A stretch of 64,000 bases of DNA from Ridgeia piscesae (taxonomy: Eukaryota; Annelida; Polychaeta; Sabellida; Siboglinidae), in the NCBI GenBank assembly GCA_025642075.2, contig JAODUO010000075.1, forward strand, positions 144,501 to 208,500. The letters are read 5' to 3'. Below are positions 1 to 13,160 of the stretch, one piece after another. The stretch's first letter is position 1. Each line of letters starts with the position of its first letter. Under the pieces are notes generated by a model. The model saw only the letters and a list, made by a program, of their open reading frames with translations, had not been told where the DNA came from and did not search any database. A program made the position numbers and the translations under genes.

Positions 1-2818
1 GCCCCATGCCCTTTGCTCAATGAAAATACCTGTCACTCCCAGGGTGCCAATCAAGGTGGTAGGGGCAGACTAAAGGGGCAAGTCATCACTACCCCCTAAT
101 GTCCAAATAAACATCCTAGATCAGTGAAGCGGCTAAGCCTGGTGCCAGTGTTAATTAGAGGTAATTAAAACTCCTGAAAGTGATCTGAGCATTTGCAGAC
201 TATGTTATCAGTAGCAGACCTTTGAGCTGGTCCTGTCTACCTCAGGCCCTTGGGGCATGTTTGGGTGGGGGATGAGTTAAGTCTGGACACTGACCAGGCT
301 TCTGTTGTCCAGCTCTGGTGGCCAAACAGCAGTGGGAACTGGGAGCCCAAAGTAAAATTGTCTCAATTTGTAGAGGAAGGATGTGGTTCCATCTCTGGGG
401 TTTAACTTCACTAATTGGGAGTTCACTACCGGATGAACGGCTTCCTCCTTGACACCTACTGGGGTTGAGCGTCAACTGTCGTATCCTTTAATTTAAATTA
501 ATTAACTGTGAGCTACCTCTCTCCTAAGGCATTCTTTGTCTTACAAATTCCTGCTTTAAGCTGGATATAGAAGATACGTGTAGAAATGTAGACACATCCG
601 AAGGCAATAAAACTAACATTACAGATTGTTTACCTAACAAGAACCTTGAATATCATCACTGAAAATTGTAGATGGTGAATTTTTTTGAAGTCATCTAGCA
701 TATCTATGGGCACACCACACCTTATTTGATTGACATGACAGTCATGATTTTAGAAAATAATCAAGCAAAATAAATCAAGCAAACAATCAACATCTCTGGA
801 ACATCTGCCCAAAATTAAGAGATGGCCAGGAGCTTTTAAAAGAGATGTACATATTCCAGTCAGGTTTCTTGTAGGAGAAACAGTCTTACCGATGTATCAT
901 GAAACAAGACAATGGTGCTTTGAACAAAAACCTGACCATTCAATGTATTTTACACCATCATAAACCATCCATTGTCTGTTTTTATCAATACACAAACCAT
1001 CCTGTGTATTCTGTGCCACAGGCTGACAAACCCACTCAACCATGGAATGATCAACTACATTAGTTCCAGTCTACTGCACAATGCTGGTTCAGAGCTCTAT
1101 AATATCAAAGGGAGTCACAAAATTGGAGCAGTTCACTTTTAATATTTCTTGTTAAACCAGATTTTTTTTCAAGACGGCTAGCTGTATTTTTATGGCATAT
1201 AAAAATGGGAAATTATTAAATGAAATGCTGCTTGACCCAAACAATATTAATGTACATGTGTGTTATATTTACCCACCAAGAGAGTTGAACAAATTATATT
1301 AGAATGCCTGCATTTTGCAATGTGTTGCAAGTGAAATGGCATACACCAATGGTCATACTTTGCTCTACCTACACAATTCAGACACTTATATGGAACAAGA
1401 AAATAAAATCTTGCAAAATTAAGATTTCTTGCATCCACAAAAAATTAAATGCTGTATTATTATATGACACTACAAAATGATGTTACATTCTGTGCTATAT
1501 GTACCCTCTGGTATAGTTGGCACAAACAGAAAGTTTAATCAATAATTGCTATGTGGTGATAATTTAGGTAATTTAGGTAATTGTTTTGACACAGTGCATG
1601 GTATAAGGTAATCGTGCTTTAGTGGCATTGGGTTGACATTTACCACATGCACACACACCCACTAACTTCCTGTATATCTTTTGCATATGCTTGTCTCCAA
1701 AAATATAAAGACGACACTGTACAACTTTGCATTGCAAGTAAATCGCCGCTGTTTGTGTTTGCAGTTATTGACGTACTGTTCTGTCATATTAATGGATTTA
1801 TGCTATGTTGGTATGTAATGACTAGTGCCTGTTTCATCCTGAACATGATATGTACACGTAATTGCATATCGATTCCACACAGTACAATCGCACTGAGAAT
1901 CAATATGTCTGTATTGGAACTCACATAGTGACATCATAATTCAGAATGTCTGGTTAGGTATTGCCAAACTGGTGTGGAATCTTCAAGGCAACGTAAAAGG
2001 TTTCCTAGATGACTGTGGAAAGTAAACAGAGGCCATCCATGTGATTAGTGGCGATATGTGTAAATGGAGGCTTCCCAAATGAAGCTGTAGTCAGGAAGAC
2101 GACCAGAACAGCTATGAAGACATGAGAGGGTCACTCAGAATACTATGAACACTTGAGGTTCAAACTCCCATTTGTCAGACCCCTAATGAGAAGTGATATG
2201 CACCAAGCACAACAGGTGAACCTCATTAATAGTGCAATGATGGCAGGGGCCAGTGGGCAGTCAGTGGGCGTGGCCGTCCGCTCCCTTGGTGCCAACTTCT
2301 TACAGTCTGCTGCCCACATTTGCATCTCGGATAATGCCAGGACTGTTCCACCACCAAGGCACTACAAAGACCTGCTATCATGTCTGTCGACTTCAAAGCT
2401 CTCCACGACACTCACTTGTTGCACTTCTTACATTTTTTGACAACAGAGATCCATGAAAACAAAGATGGTCTTGTTCTAGGTGTTTCACAGTTCGGGTGAT
2501 CATTCCCCTGAATCAGATAAACTTAGAACTGTCGGGTGTTCAAACGGGTTACTTTTTATTTGGCTTATTTTCGGGTAATGTGAGGCCTGGTATAAAAACA
2601 AGTCGACTACGACTTGTTGATGAATTGTCATGACATTGTTATAGCCTCACAGAAATTCAAAACAGTGTATAACTGTGTTGGTAGACATCAACCAGTTCCG
2701 CCACTTGTGTGAATTTACTTAATTATTTCAGGACTAAACCACTGTAAACTTGTAGACGATTTGGTTGTGCTGTTTCGTACCAGCGCAAACAACAGATTCA
2801 TTTCATTGTAGAGCGCAA

Positions 2819-2970
2819 TTGTGGATATGTGTATGAGCAACCTTCGCGCATTAATTCCCAGAGAAGTTGAGGCAGTGTTTGATTAAACAGGTCTGCCAAA
2901 GAAGTAAAGTGTAAAGCACTTAGAACAGCCCCGAGGACTGGATACTGCGCTATTTAAGAACGTTACATAT
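2819..2970 (+). mobile_element. SINE 3' region (degraded)
   Basis: GGATATGTGTATGAGCA, GCGCATTAATT, GAAGTTGAG, GAGGACTGGATACTGCGCTA and AAGAAC follow in the same order as in the more complete SINE at 33735-34030. The tRNA-like head was not recognised here, so it is a 3' fragment or a strongly decayed copy. Confidence 0.6.
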
Positions 2971-4729
2971 GTCAGTTGAATTATTTAAATAAAACGTTGC
3001 TGTCATTACATCAATAGATTAAGTCCAGAGACTTTAATCAACATAAGAATGTTACCATTTATTTTATCCCATACATAGTAAAAAATCATGTCAGTTGACT
3101 TTAAATAATAAAGAAATGTCCCTACATTGAGAGATTATGACCAGAGACTACATTGATCATAAGAATGTTACCATTTATTGTATCCCCTTTGTTATAGAAA
3201 CATATTTGTAAAAGTCAAGAGGCTGCAATCAGATGTAGGGAAGGGATTGATAGGGTGTAATGGAGGGCAACAATAGCAATAGCAGTGACTACAGGTGATG
3301 GACATCACCATCTGGACAAAGAAACCATGAGGTAGAATACAACGGAATGTACTGTATGCACAAATACTGAGTGTATGCCAAGAAATAATTATAAGTGACA
3401 CATTGAAAGGAATGATGATCCCATCCTGTCCAATAGACCATGAGCCTATCTCTCCCTGCTTCAGACATTCATGTTCCACACGGCCGGTCACCATGGCTGG
3501 CCGCACACACGCCAGAGCAGCACAGCACGATTAGATTTGCTCTCATCTGTACATTCATCTTGCCTTTCTTAGCATCTGCCAGAATCTGACTTAGGCGTCT
3601 CTTCAGAGTCTGCAGATAAAATCAATAGCAGCAGCAAGGATGTTCACCTCTTTCATCAATGTCTGCCTCCCGTAGCCATGCTCTCAGACTATTAATTCGA
3701 ATAATGTTTTGGCTCACGTCTGGGGGTAGATGGTTGGCACTTTCCCATTCCTGGTCCCTGTAGCTTGTCTATCATTCTGGTGTGTCGTTGATCTCAAATG
3801 ACATGAAATAAATGAAGCAACATTTGGGCCATTATAATTTCCACAAGGTTTCACTCAAAGCATCGGTGAAGCCGTTCTTGTTGACATTCTGTGATATGTC
3901 TCGCCGTGTCTAGAGTAGAAGAGCAAGGAGAATTGCTTGTGAAATTCCTCAACGTCAACAAAATTTCCCCAACAGTCATTATCTACTAGGATCAATAAGT
4001 GACAAATGACAGCATTGCATGTTAGTATTCACACATCATTGAAGTCCTATGCATTTGCTGTTGCTACAATAAGCACACTGTGATACATTTCAACTAGGTT
4101 CAATTTGCTTATGCCAATTAGTACCGAGTGCCCTATTTCCTGTTGTTCACATGCCATTTCAAGCAACAATTTTAAACATGGATACAAATTACGACAGCCA
4201 GTTTGCATATTTTATGCGCGCTTGAAAGCTGGCATTTCTCGAAGCAATATCATTACTCGGTTATTGAGGCCGTGCACTAAATACAAACTCGGCTAATAGC
4301 TATTGGTCTCCTCTGTTTCTAATGGGAACAGAATCTTCTTAAGAGATTGCTTACGGAAAAGTGGAGAATGGAACCTGATGCCAAAGAAAGTTAGGTTGAT
4401 TGCCATGATTAGGTACAGACGTTTTGTCTGTTCTCGTACTCTTTGTTCTCAGTATTGTGTTATTCCAGCATCTGGCTTGCGTTGATTAAAAAACCAGAGG
4501 CAATTAATTGCCATGTTTGCGTTCACGGCTCAGTGCAACAATTCACAAGCTACCTGTGTCTTTATTAACCTTTTACAGCTCCTGATCGATACCATGTTCC
4601 TCAAACCTTATAAAAAGTTTGGTGCGGGAACTGTGTAGTCCAATAATGGATCCAGGATACATGTGCTGCTACCTGGCTAGCTGTGAATCTTGCAATTTGT
4701 CGCAGATGCCCTGAAAAAAATCTGAAGTG

Positions 4730-5245
4730 TGTGCCAAATACAGGCGATAGAAATCTTTATGTGTGCACAAAGTATGATCAAATGTGGTACCTATCTGTAT
4801 TTTAATTTGTAAATTAATATTTTCTCGATGTTTAACTGACGGAATATGGTGGCATGCAGACCTTTATGCTAGATCAAATTTTTGTCAGTCAAATATATTT
4901 TTTATAGAGACATGCATGTGAACTCATATACATACAAGTCAGTTGAGATGTATACCATGACATAACATAAGCTAAAAACACACATGACACCCATCAATGA
5001 TTTTTAACACATAACTAACCAAATCAATTATTTTGGCTTGCTCCTAATTCCTTTACCTGTCCAGCGTTATTTTGACCCATCCAAATGACGGTTGGACAGG
5101 TCTTTACATAAAGCTATGTGGATCAAATTGGTAGTGTGTGCATCTAGTATGATAAAATGTAGTACCTACTACCTAGCTATATATTAATATGTAAATTACT
5201 ATTTCCTTGCTCTTTAACTGGTGAAAAATGGTGGCCTGCACCCAG
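4730..5245. repeat. dispersed repeat with internal duplication and hairpin
   Basis: Two diverged copies of a 110-140 bp segment (about 4735-4870 and 5110-5245, both ending in TTTAACTG and ATGGTGGC-TGCA) flank a segment that also occurs at 15760-15965. The middle has inverted arms ACCTGTCCA (5055-5063) and TGGACAGGT (5093-5101). Family not recognised. Confidence 0.5.
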
Positions 5246-8200
5246 TGTATTGTAGCAATGTCGGTTGCTTACTGTTTCACATCCGGTTTCCTGCTCGGCT
5301 GGACGACCAAGACAGTGACATCAATGATGTTAGATGGGAACATTGGGGCCTGCCTCCATGGTGGGCACAGACAGAGACTGATGGAAGGAAATAAAACAGT
5401 TTATCTGAAGAAGCATCTGAGTAGAGAAGGCCATTCATGGAGCTGTCCATAGCAGGGTCTGTCTCATCTTCCTGCCATTCAAGTGCTTACATGATAAAGG
5501 ATTAGATAAGTGGCTGCCCTTGTGTGATGTCTGAACTTGACATCTGTTTAGTGTTAGATGTGTGAGGCAGGGAATGCCTATCAGTTAAGCAGATGTCAAG
5601 TTGTTGTTTTTTGTCTCTGGCAGCAAATCAGACCTAAACAAGATATTTCAAAACATGTGTATAGCAAACAGTGTTATTTTAATTAAATGTACTATTTCTA
5701 AATTAGACAATTTAGGTTACTTGTAGTAACGCTGTTGTTAGTGATAACACTTTGTCACTATTAAACAGCTTAGAAAATCTTTTGAGGCAATACTAGGCAT
5801 GCTATGTCATTTACAGTCATACAAGAAAGTTATCAGATATGCATTGGATCCACAAATCAGTTTCTAATATGTATGGATTTTCTGGATAATATATACATGC
5901 ATGCATGTAAATAATGACATACGTCGTGATTGGTGATATGGATGTTGCTTATTACATCGCAGGAATTTAATAGTAAATAATGTGATAGTTGTTACACATT
6001 TGCAATCAGAGCAAGCCCCAATCATTGTACAAGTGCAACGGAATTAGCAACTGTAGCTATGTTTCTAGCTTTTTGTATATGTAAATAACTTTGAAGCATT
6101 AACTCAAATGTGGCAGAGACTCTGGAATATTGCTCCATCCTTGAATAAAATAATGTGTTGACTTCTCCAGATAGTCTTGTCGGCCAGGCCAAACCTGCTT
6201 TTTTCCTATGATTTTATTTCCTCCTGCCCGGTGTAAATCTACCCATCACCACACCTGGGTCGGTGAAAGAGGTGGCAGTTGCCTCTGGTTGTTCGGCTGC
6301 TGAATCTATCTGTTCTTGGAATGCTACGGAGACAGCTGCAGAAAGATGTAACAAGACAGAAGTAGAGGAAACTGGCTCAGTTCAAACAACCCCAGCACTG
6401 CAGACCTGTCAGTCACAATCACAGGGCACCTGTCAATCAAACCCACAGGGCACCTGTCTGGGGCTGTCTGTGGGGTGTATCGTTGACATTGTGACAGATC
6501 AGGTTTTCTTAAATTGCTGTCATTGCGTCTGTGTTTGTTGGTACAGTTGGTTTTGGGGTCCAGTTTTTGCTGGGTGTCACTCCTGTGAGGCTGCACCAAG
6601 TTAAATTTATCTCAGGTCAAGGCATGACTCAGCTACATTTGTGGCTGCATGCTATGAACTACTGGTGTGGCCCTGTTTCCCTGGAACTGTGCTGTTCATA
6701 TCCTTGAAGGGATTAATGTTGGCATTCTTAGAATGCAAGTTCCACTACCGTTTTTACATTTTACGAAACTGCGATCCATTCTTTGAATATTTTTACAGAT
6801 TTTTGGCATCAACTTCACATGGCGATGGTTTCATATTACGTCTATCCAATTATTGGCTAGAAAGTTCTCAGAAAAATACAATTTGTTAGGAACCAAAAGT
6901 TATGTAAGAATAACATAATTTATTCCTGTCAAACTTAAAGTGATGACAGCGGTCTGGTATCATAATGGTTGCTGACTGGCTAGTTTGTGACATGGAGATG
7001 TGTGACAGAACACATGAGGTACAATGACGTGACAACTTGATGACAACCGTGTGACACCCTGGTGACAAAGGACAGACACAGCAGTGATGAGAAATCATCT
7101 GCTGGTGCTAGGGAGTAGAGGAGGGACTACTGGGGACTGATTAGGCTGGGGTGTATGACACTAGGCGATGATGATTCACACCATCTGGTGAGAACACACA
7201 TAAAACATCAGCCATTGTTGCTAACCTTTGACCTGTTACATGGCAGACAGCTGGAAGGGTGATCTGTAGACATAAGGAACACACTGGAGTAATTAGTCTC
7301 TAGGGGAGGGTACAGAGCCAAATTGGGAACCAGACAGAGTGTAATGGGTGTACACTGGGGTGAATTGGGAACTTTGAAGTTATGAGTTATGGGCGTTATG
7401 GTAACCAAGGATCTGAGAGGTAATTAGTGAGGTCCAGTGAAGAGGCTTTGTTTCCATGCAACATCTGGGGTTGTGGACTCTGTGTGGATGCAACAGCTGC
7501 GATAGTGCCCCAAGGCTTCTGGCAATAGTGGCGTGGACAAGTTATGTCCACTTTGCCTGGGGCAGCTGTGACCTTCATGGATCCGTGTAACACAGTCAGT
7601 AGCCCTCCCTGTGGACCTTTGGTACCTCGGTGACATCATTCCAGGGACAACACATGGTCCAGCGGTTAAGCTTCTAATTTTTTTTAAGTATCTGTATTTC
7701 ACAGACAGGAAGCTAGTTACCTGTTGTGTCTGTGGAGTGAATGCCATGTAATATTCATGTAGAGATCAGTAGTTGTAGTCTCAGTTTAAACAAAGATACA
7801 AGATTCTGTTCTGAGCAGCCGACAGACAGGATGAGTGGTCTGTGTACTGTACTGATCAAAGTGATATGAGTCAGCCACTGCATGAAATCAGAATCAGACT
7901 TGCACCGTGAGAGACATCAGGTAGATCTATCTGATCAGAGGACAGCGTAACTCGTGATTCATCCCGTTTCAAAGCAGCCTGACCAGTACTTACAAAATAA
8001 CCACACCCTGAAATTCTGAGATGTTCTTTCGTTGACCTGCAATGGCAGCAACTGTCTCCGAGAGAAAGCATTGGCTAATAAAGGTGGTCGCTACAAAAGA
8101 TATGTTAGAAAAAGATGCCAAGGAAGACGAAGGGATACATGGACTAAGTGGAGGGTATCAATGGGAAGGATGACATGAATCAACTTGTTTCAAGATGTTG

Positions 8201-10591
8201 TTGAATGAAAAACGCAAGTCATCAACCAACTATGTTATCAATACACAAAGCTATCTGTGATGACAGTAAAGATAATTGAGGTAATGAAAAAGAAACATGT
8301 ATTGTTTGACAAAACTACGAATATGTAAGGTCATAAATACGTACAGGCACTGACTGCTAGTGTTAGCATTCCACAGAAGTCGACGTTTCAAGAAGTCATG
8401 GCTACACGTGACTTATTCCAGCTGATCTCAGACAGACAACACAGAGTTCGGTAAGGTTGACGTTTTCATTTTTTGCACCATTCGGTATGCAGCTGAAATG
8501 TCAGCGGAAAGTGCACCGTGGAGCGACCTTTTTGTGGTGAAGTGAGTGAGACCTGGCCGAGGGTCTAGTGAGAGGCTTGCCCTGGTCACAGCTGTTGTCT
8601 TGTCTCTTGGTGTGTGTGGGGCTCCTCAATTCCCATCAAATATTCATGGCCACCTCAGAGACAACACAAGCATGTGCCCAGTTTAACGGTGAAACGGTGC
8701 ATTGCTGTCATCCAGGTGTAAGTGGCAGCAGGTTTAATCCACTATCATTTCATCGTTAATACAAAATCTGGTATTTTTGTTGCGTTGTCGGAAAAATAAA
8801 AAATCACAGGAATTCCTGCGATGCCAAGTGTGGTCTCGGGGTGTTTTCTTCGCCGGTCTGTTGTTCGGTTCGATTCGATTCGATTGTCTGCGGTTCTCAG
8901 AAAATGGAGGCACCATATGGTAGGAGGCGGGTGTATGAGATGTGCCATTCTTGCCAGCGATTGTTTTGCATGTAAACAGTGCCACAGTACAAAGTGTAAT
9001 GGATGGTGATTGCGGCCAGGGCTTGATCTCTGCCCTCCTGCTCCTGCCTGCAGCCACTTGCTGTTTAGATTGAGCAGTTTCAAGTGTCAGCTCTTTGTCT
9101 CCCACCTTGTTACTCCCTTGTTGGATGGGAAACACTTTGTGTTATGTAATGCAACCTTGGTGTGTATTGGGCACTCTGTGGGGGTGTGGATGGGAGAGGG
9201 GTGTAAGGGAGGGTAACTGGAGGCTATGGCAACTGCTTAGTAACTGTCTGGCCATATGCTGTGGCTTGCGTCATGCTAGACCTTTCAGAATATTACGTTA
9301 TTTTTAATTACAAGATGTCAAATTTGAGGGTACTGCAGGTTTGCTTTCTTGACTGATTTCCTGATTTGTTTTACTGTTTTACTGACTGGAAAAAGGGTAG
9401 ACGAAAGGAACATTGTGTTAAAAGGGTAGACTGTAGATAGATATTTGAGCAGTTTCTTGATGTTGTTTCATATAAACATGTTACCTACAGCTTATTCATA
9501 CCAGTATGAGAAAAACTATTACCAGTGTTTGACAGGGAGCGATTGGGTGTGGTGATGAATATTTGTGTTTTCCAATGATTAGGTTTAAATATGGTTGCAT
9601 AGAAATTATATAATTTTATTTAATTTTTCTTAAGAACTTCTTGGCTCTATTAAATTTATCAAGGGATGACGCCATAACCAGAAACATAAATACTATTCTG
9701 AGAGGCCTGATTGTGAACTAACCCAGCGTCTCCTGTGGGAGGGTCTAGGATCTCTTGGTAGCAGTATCAGATGTTTTGTTCACAGGAATAAAAAACAACG
9801 TGTGCAAAGTTCAAACGAATATAACTTGTTGTGTTTTTTAATAGCCGTTTGTTTGAGTTTCCTGTATGGAGCGGGTTTGTTTGTTTGTCATGTTTCCGGC
9901 TGCATATGATACTGTCATATCTCATGTTCACTCGTAGTCACAGATGTGGTTACGATAAAGGGTCAACAAAAGCATGAACCCAATTATCAAACAAAAAAAT
10001 GCAGTTGTGTTAATATGTCACTCTTTAGGGTTAAACCTTTGTTAAAAACCAACAGCGAACTGTTAAATGACTAATATCAGTTCACTGTTTGTGGCCAGCT
10101 GAAAAAGGGGTTAGTCACTACCACTTGGGTCAAGAAACGGGGTTGACAAGTAAGGGTATGTAGTCAGGAATAGTTGAAAAGCTGTTAACTTGTCAGATGC
10201 TTGTTGATACTATTGATAAGGATTCCTTAGACCAGTTGCCTGTAATCTTAGACATGAACTGAACGCTTTCCTGCAAGTCATTTTGATCATGCAGCACTGG
10301 AAATGCATCTGACATCAAAATCTTGTGACTGGCCACTTAAAATGACATATCAGTATATCTTTACAGGGCCAGTGATGATAATCAAGGTTAATTCTGATTG
10401 TGGGACTATCAAACGCATGTGAACGTATCACCTGGTGGTGAGACTGATAGGTATGTAATGGTTGCAATTGGATAACAATCTGATGAATTATGAAACCATT
10501 CTTTTGCAAGATCAAATGAGTCGGCATCCACACATGCTGCCTTGTTGATGTTGGAGTTAGTATATTAGAAATACTCCTCCATAATGTTGTC

Positions 10592-11013
10592 GCGCTTACA
10601 TTTTTCCGGGCGTTAAAAACGTTCCGGTTGACGTCACCAATGTCCAGCGAAACAACAAAGCATTTTCGGTATAAATGCTACGAGCTATTCGTTAACTTAC
10701 CTGTGATGATTAGTGTGAAGAGTTTCTTAAAATGTCGTTCAACGCAATAAAATATTACGTTTTCTATAAATCACTGTCACGGATTATGGCTGTCACGTGA
10801 TTTACGCTTGCTATCAAAATATGCCTCAAAACTTGTTTGCCTCTTTTAAATTTATAACTTTGCTGAGAGGTTATATATATCCTAACGAACAACCCGTAAT
10901 ATTTATACCATAAATGCTTTGTCTTTTCACTGCACATTGATGATTTTACATATATCGCGCATGCGCAGAAACGTCAACCGGAACGTTTTTAACGCCCGGA
11001 AAAATGTAAGCGC
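10592..11013. mobile_element. fold-back MITE with 40-bp perfect terminal inverted repeats
   Basis: The left end GCGCTTACATTTTTCCGGGC and onward to GGTTGACGT is repeated as its reverse complement at the right end, perfect over about 40 bases. Homology of the arms continues imperfectly for about 60 more bases (CAATGT-CAG-GAAA, ACAAAGCATTT, GGTATAAAT). At 422 bp with no open frame it is a non-autonomous DNA transposon. No clear target-site duplication could be read, so the superfamily is open. Confidence 0.8.
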
Positions 11014-13099
11014 TACATCGTAACTCGAAAAAACAGTTCGCTATGCATTTGTTGACTGAGACGGTTGACCATTGAGACACTCCCGTTTTGTTGAACTAGG
11101 ATGATTCAAATGCCCTTGATAGGGTTAACTGAAATGCTTGGGTCGAACACGGATAACTCCAATGAAATAACCTTGGCATGTTGGACCTCACGAGTGGTTC
11201 AGGCAATGTGCCTGCCGTATTGGCAACATTAAATAGGATGGACTTCGGACAAGTCATAATATTATGTGGTTAGGCAAATCTATGATGTAACTGTTGCCTA
11301 TCTGATATGATAAGATTTTGGAGTAACTCATATTTACCAGAATGAGCATATTTTATCTGCTAGAAAAGCAAACCATTATGAATGACCCTTAACTTAAGTA
11401 TTCATTACTAGTCAGCTGAGCTAATGCCAAGTAGCTAATAAAATGAAATGCTAGACAAAGTTCAAATCACTGTGCAGCCACTTTCACAGTGAGCTGGTTA
11501 CTTGCCTACTAAAACGTCAAGTGTTCTGAAGAATTAATTGCACTTGAAGATGTTTGCATTTTCATGCAGTAGAATGTAAACATCAGCATGGCGGTTTGAC
11601 AGAAGATATATCAAACTCAGAAGCATTTTGTAGCGCTGACTTTCAGCACCATCACTGTCAGAGCTGGTCCTGTTTAGAAAGAGCAGCCGTTGTCAGTGTT
11701 TTTGCACAGACTTTGCCACCCAGTCTTGTTGATGTGTAGCAGGTGGCCCAGGATGTGTTTGACTGATTCTTAAGTTACTGCATAACAAACGAACTCAAAC
11801 TCGTAACCACCAGGTCAACCAACCAGTGGCTATTAGCAGTAATTCGAATGGATGAGTTTGTCACAGCAGCTTAGCTATTTCGGTAGCAAATGGGTATACT
11901 TAGATCAGATGGGCCCTCAAAAGACGTCTTCAGGTTGACATTCCATGCATAATTAACTAGTGTATCGCTAAATCCAGATGATTCAAGACTAGTTATTTGA
12001 GCAACGCGTGGGTTTCCTTGGTAGTTGCAAGTACTGACTACTTTATGTGCATATTATTATTACTCGGAAGTAGGGGCAAAATGGAAAATTTTGCCCATAT
12101 TATATCCTTCAGTCCTGAAAATGTGAACACAATTTTTATATATTACCAGAACGTTATATTGCATGCAGTATGTTACACATGGCACTTGTTTCTACAAAGC
12201 TGAATGCAGAGGAAATTGTGGTGAATTGTAGCTATTCAGTATAAACTGAATCAGCACAGGCCGTTGTACTGGCGGATCATTCATTGGTACAGTTATCAAT
12301 ACTAGTGGCATTTAAATGAATGGCATGCTTACAGGCCGCTAATCAGATGTTGGTTGTATGAGATTTTATTGTCTGTCTGATCGCTATCACACACACATCT
12401 CACAAGTGGGTCTATTATGGGTCAGCCGGGAGAAATGGGTGACAGACATAGGACAAGATAAACGGTTGTCCTGCCAGACATGAGGACAGCTGGACATGAC
12501 CATGTCCTGTGTGTGGAGTCTGTACTCCTATTGTCCTAAGTACAATGGAGCTTTAAGTTAAACGCCTCAAGGTTGTTATGTAGATTGTGGCCTTTCTCCT
12601 TAGTTTGCCTGGTTTATTTATTAATGACAGATAAACACTGGTCAGGCTAATGTGTATTCATCAGTCTGGTTGCTGTGACAATGACGGTGAGACTGAGACG
12701 CTGAGAAAGTGATCAATGTTCTTCTCTGATGTCTGGCCTTTGCCACTATGTTATGACCGTGAGCAGACCGCTTTGATATTATAGTTACATGCGTGGCCGT
12801 TGCTGCCAGGATTTGCATATGTGTGATCAGGTTTGATATTTCCCGTGAATAGAAGATTGGGTGGAAATGTCAGAGGATAACACAAACAAAAGACGTCTCG
12901 TCTCGTACAGGAACCGTTTTCCATAAAGCAGCATGTCACTAAGTCCTAAACTATTGGTGACCATTCTAATAAAGTTGGGAGTCAATTGAGAATACAATTT
13001 TCTTATAGAAACAACTACAAAAGACAACTTGAATGATGAAAGCGACAGAACGTTTCAAGAAGGATGTGGGAGCCGTATAGTCAAACAGATGAATAGTTT

Positions 13100-13160
13100 C
13101 ACAGTGTATCTAAACATCAGCTTAACCCCTCACAGTGTATCTAAACATCAGCTTAACCCC
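13100..13160. repeat. 31-bp tandem duplication
   Basis: CACAGTGTATCTAAACATCA followed by GCTTAACCCC occurs twice head to tail with only the last base changed. It looks recent. No function is visible. Confidence 0.85.

Noticed and set aside
8568..8717. Signal-peptide-like reading (LLSCLLVCVGLL) with a good GTAAGT donor after it, as a possible first robo exon
   Set aside because: The frame starts at GTG, not ATG, and the strong donor leaves phase 0 whereas the Ig1 exon needs phase 1; only a weak GTGTAA border would fit.
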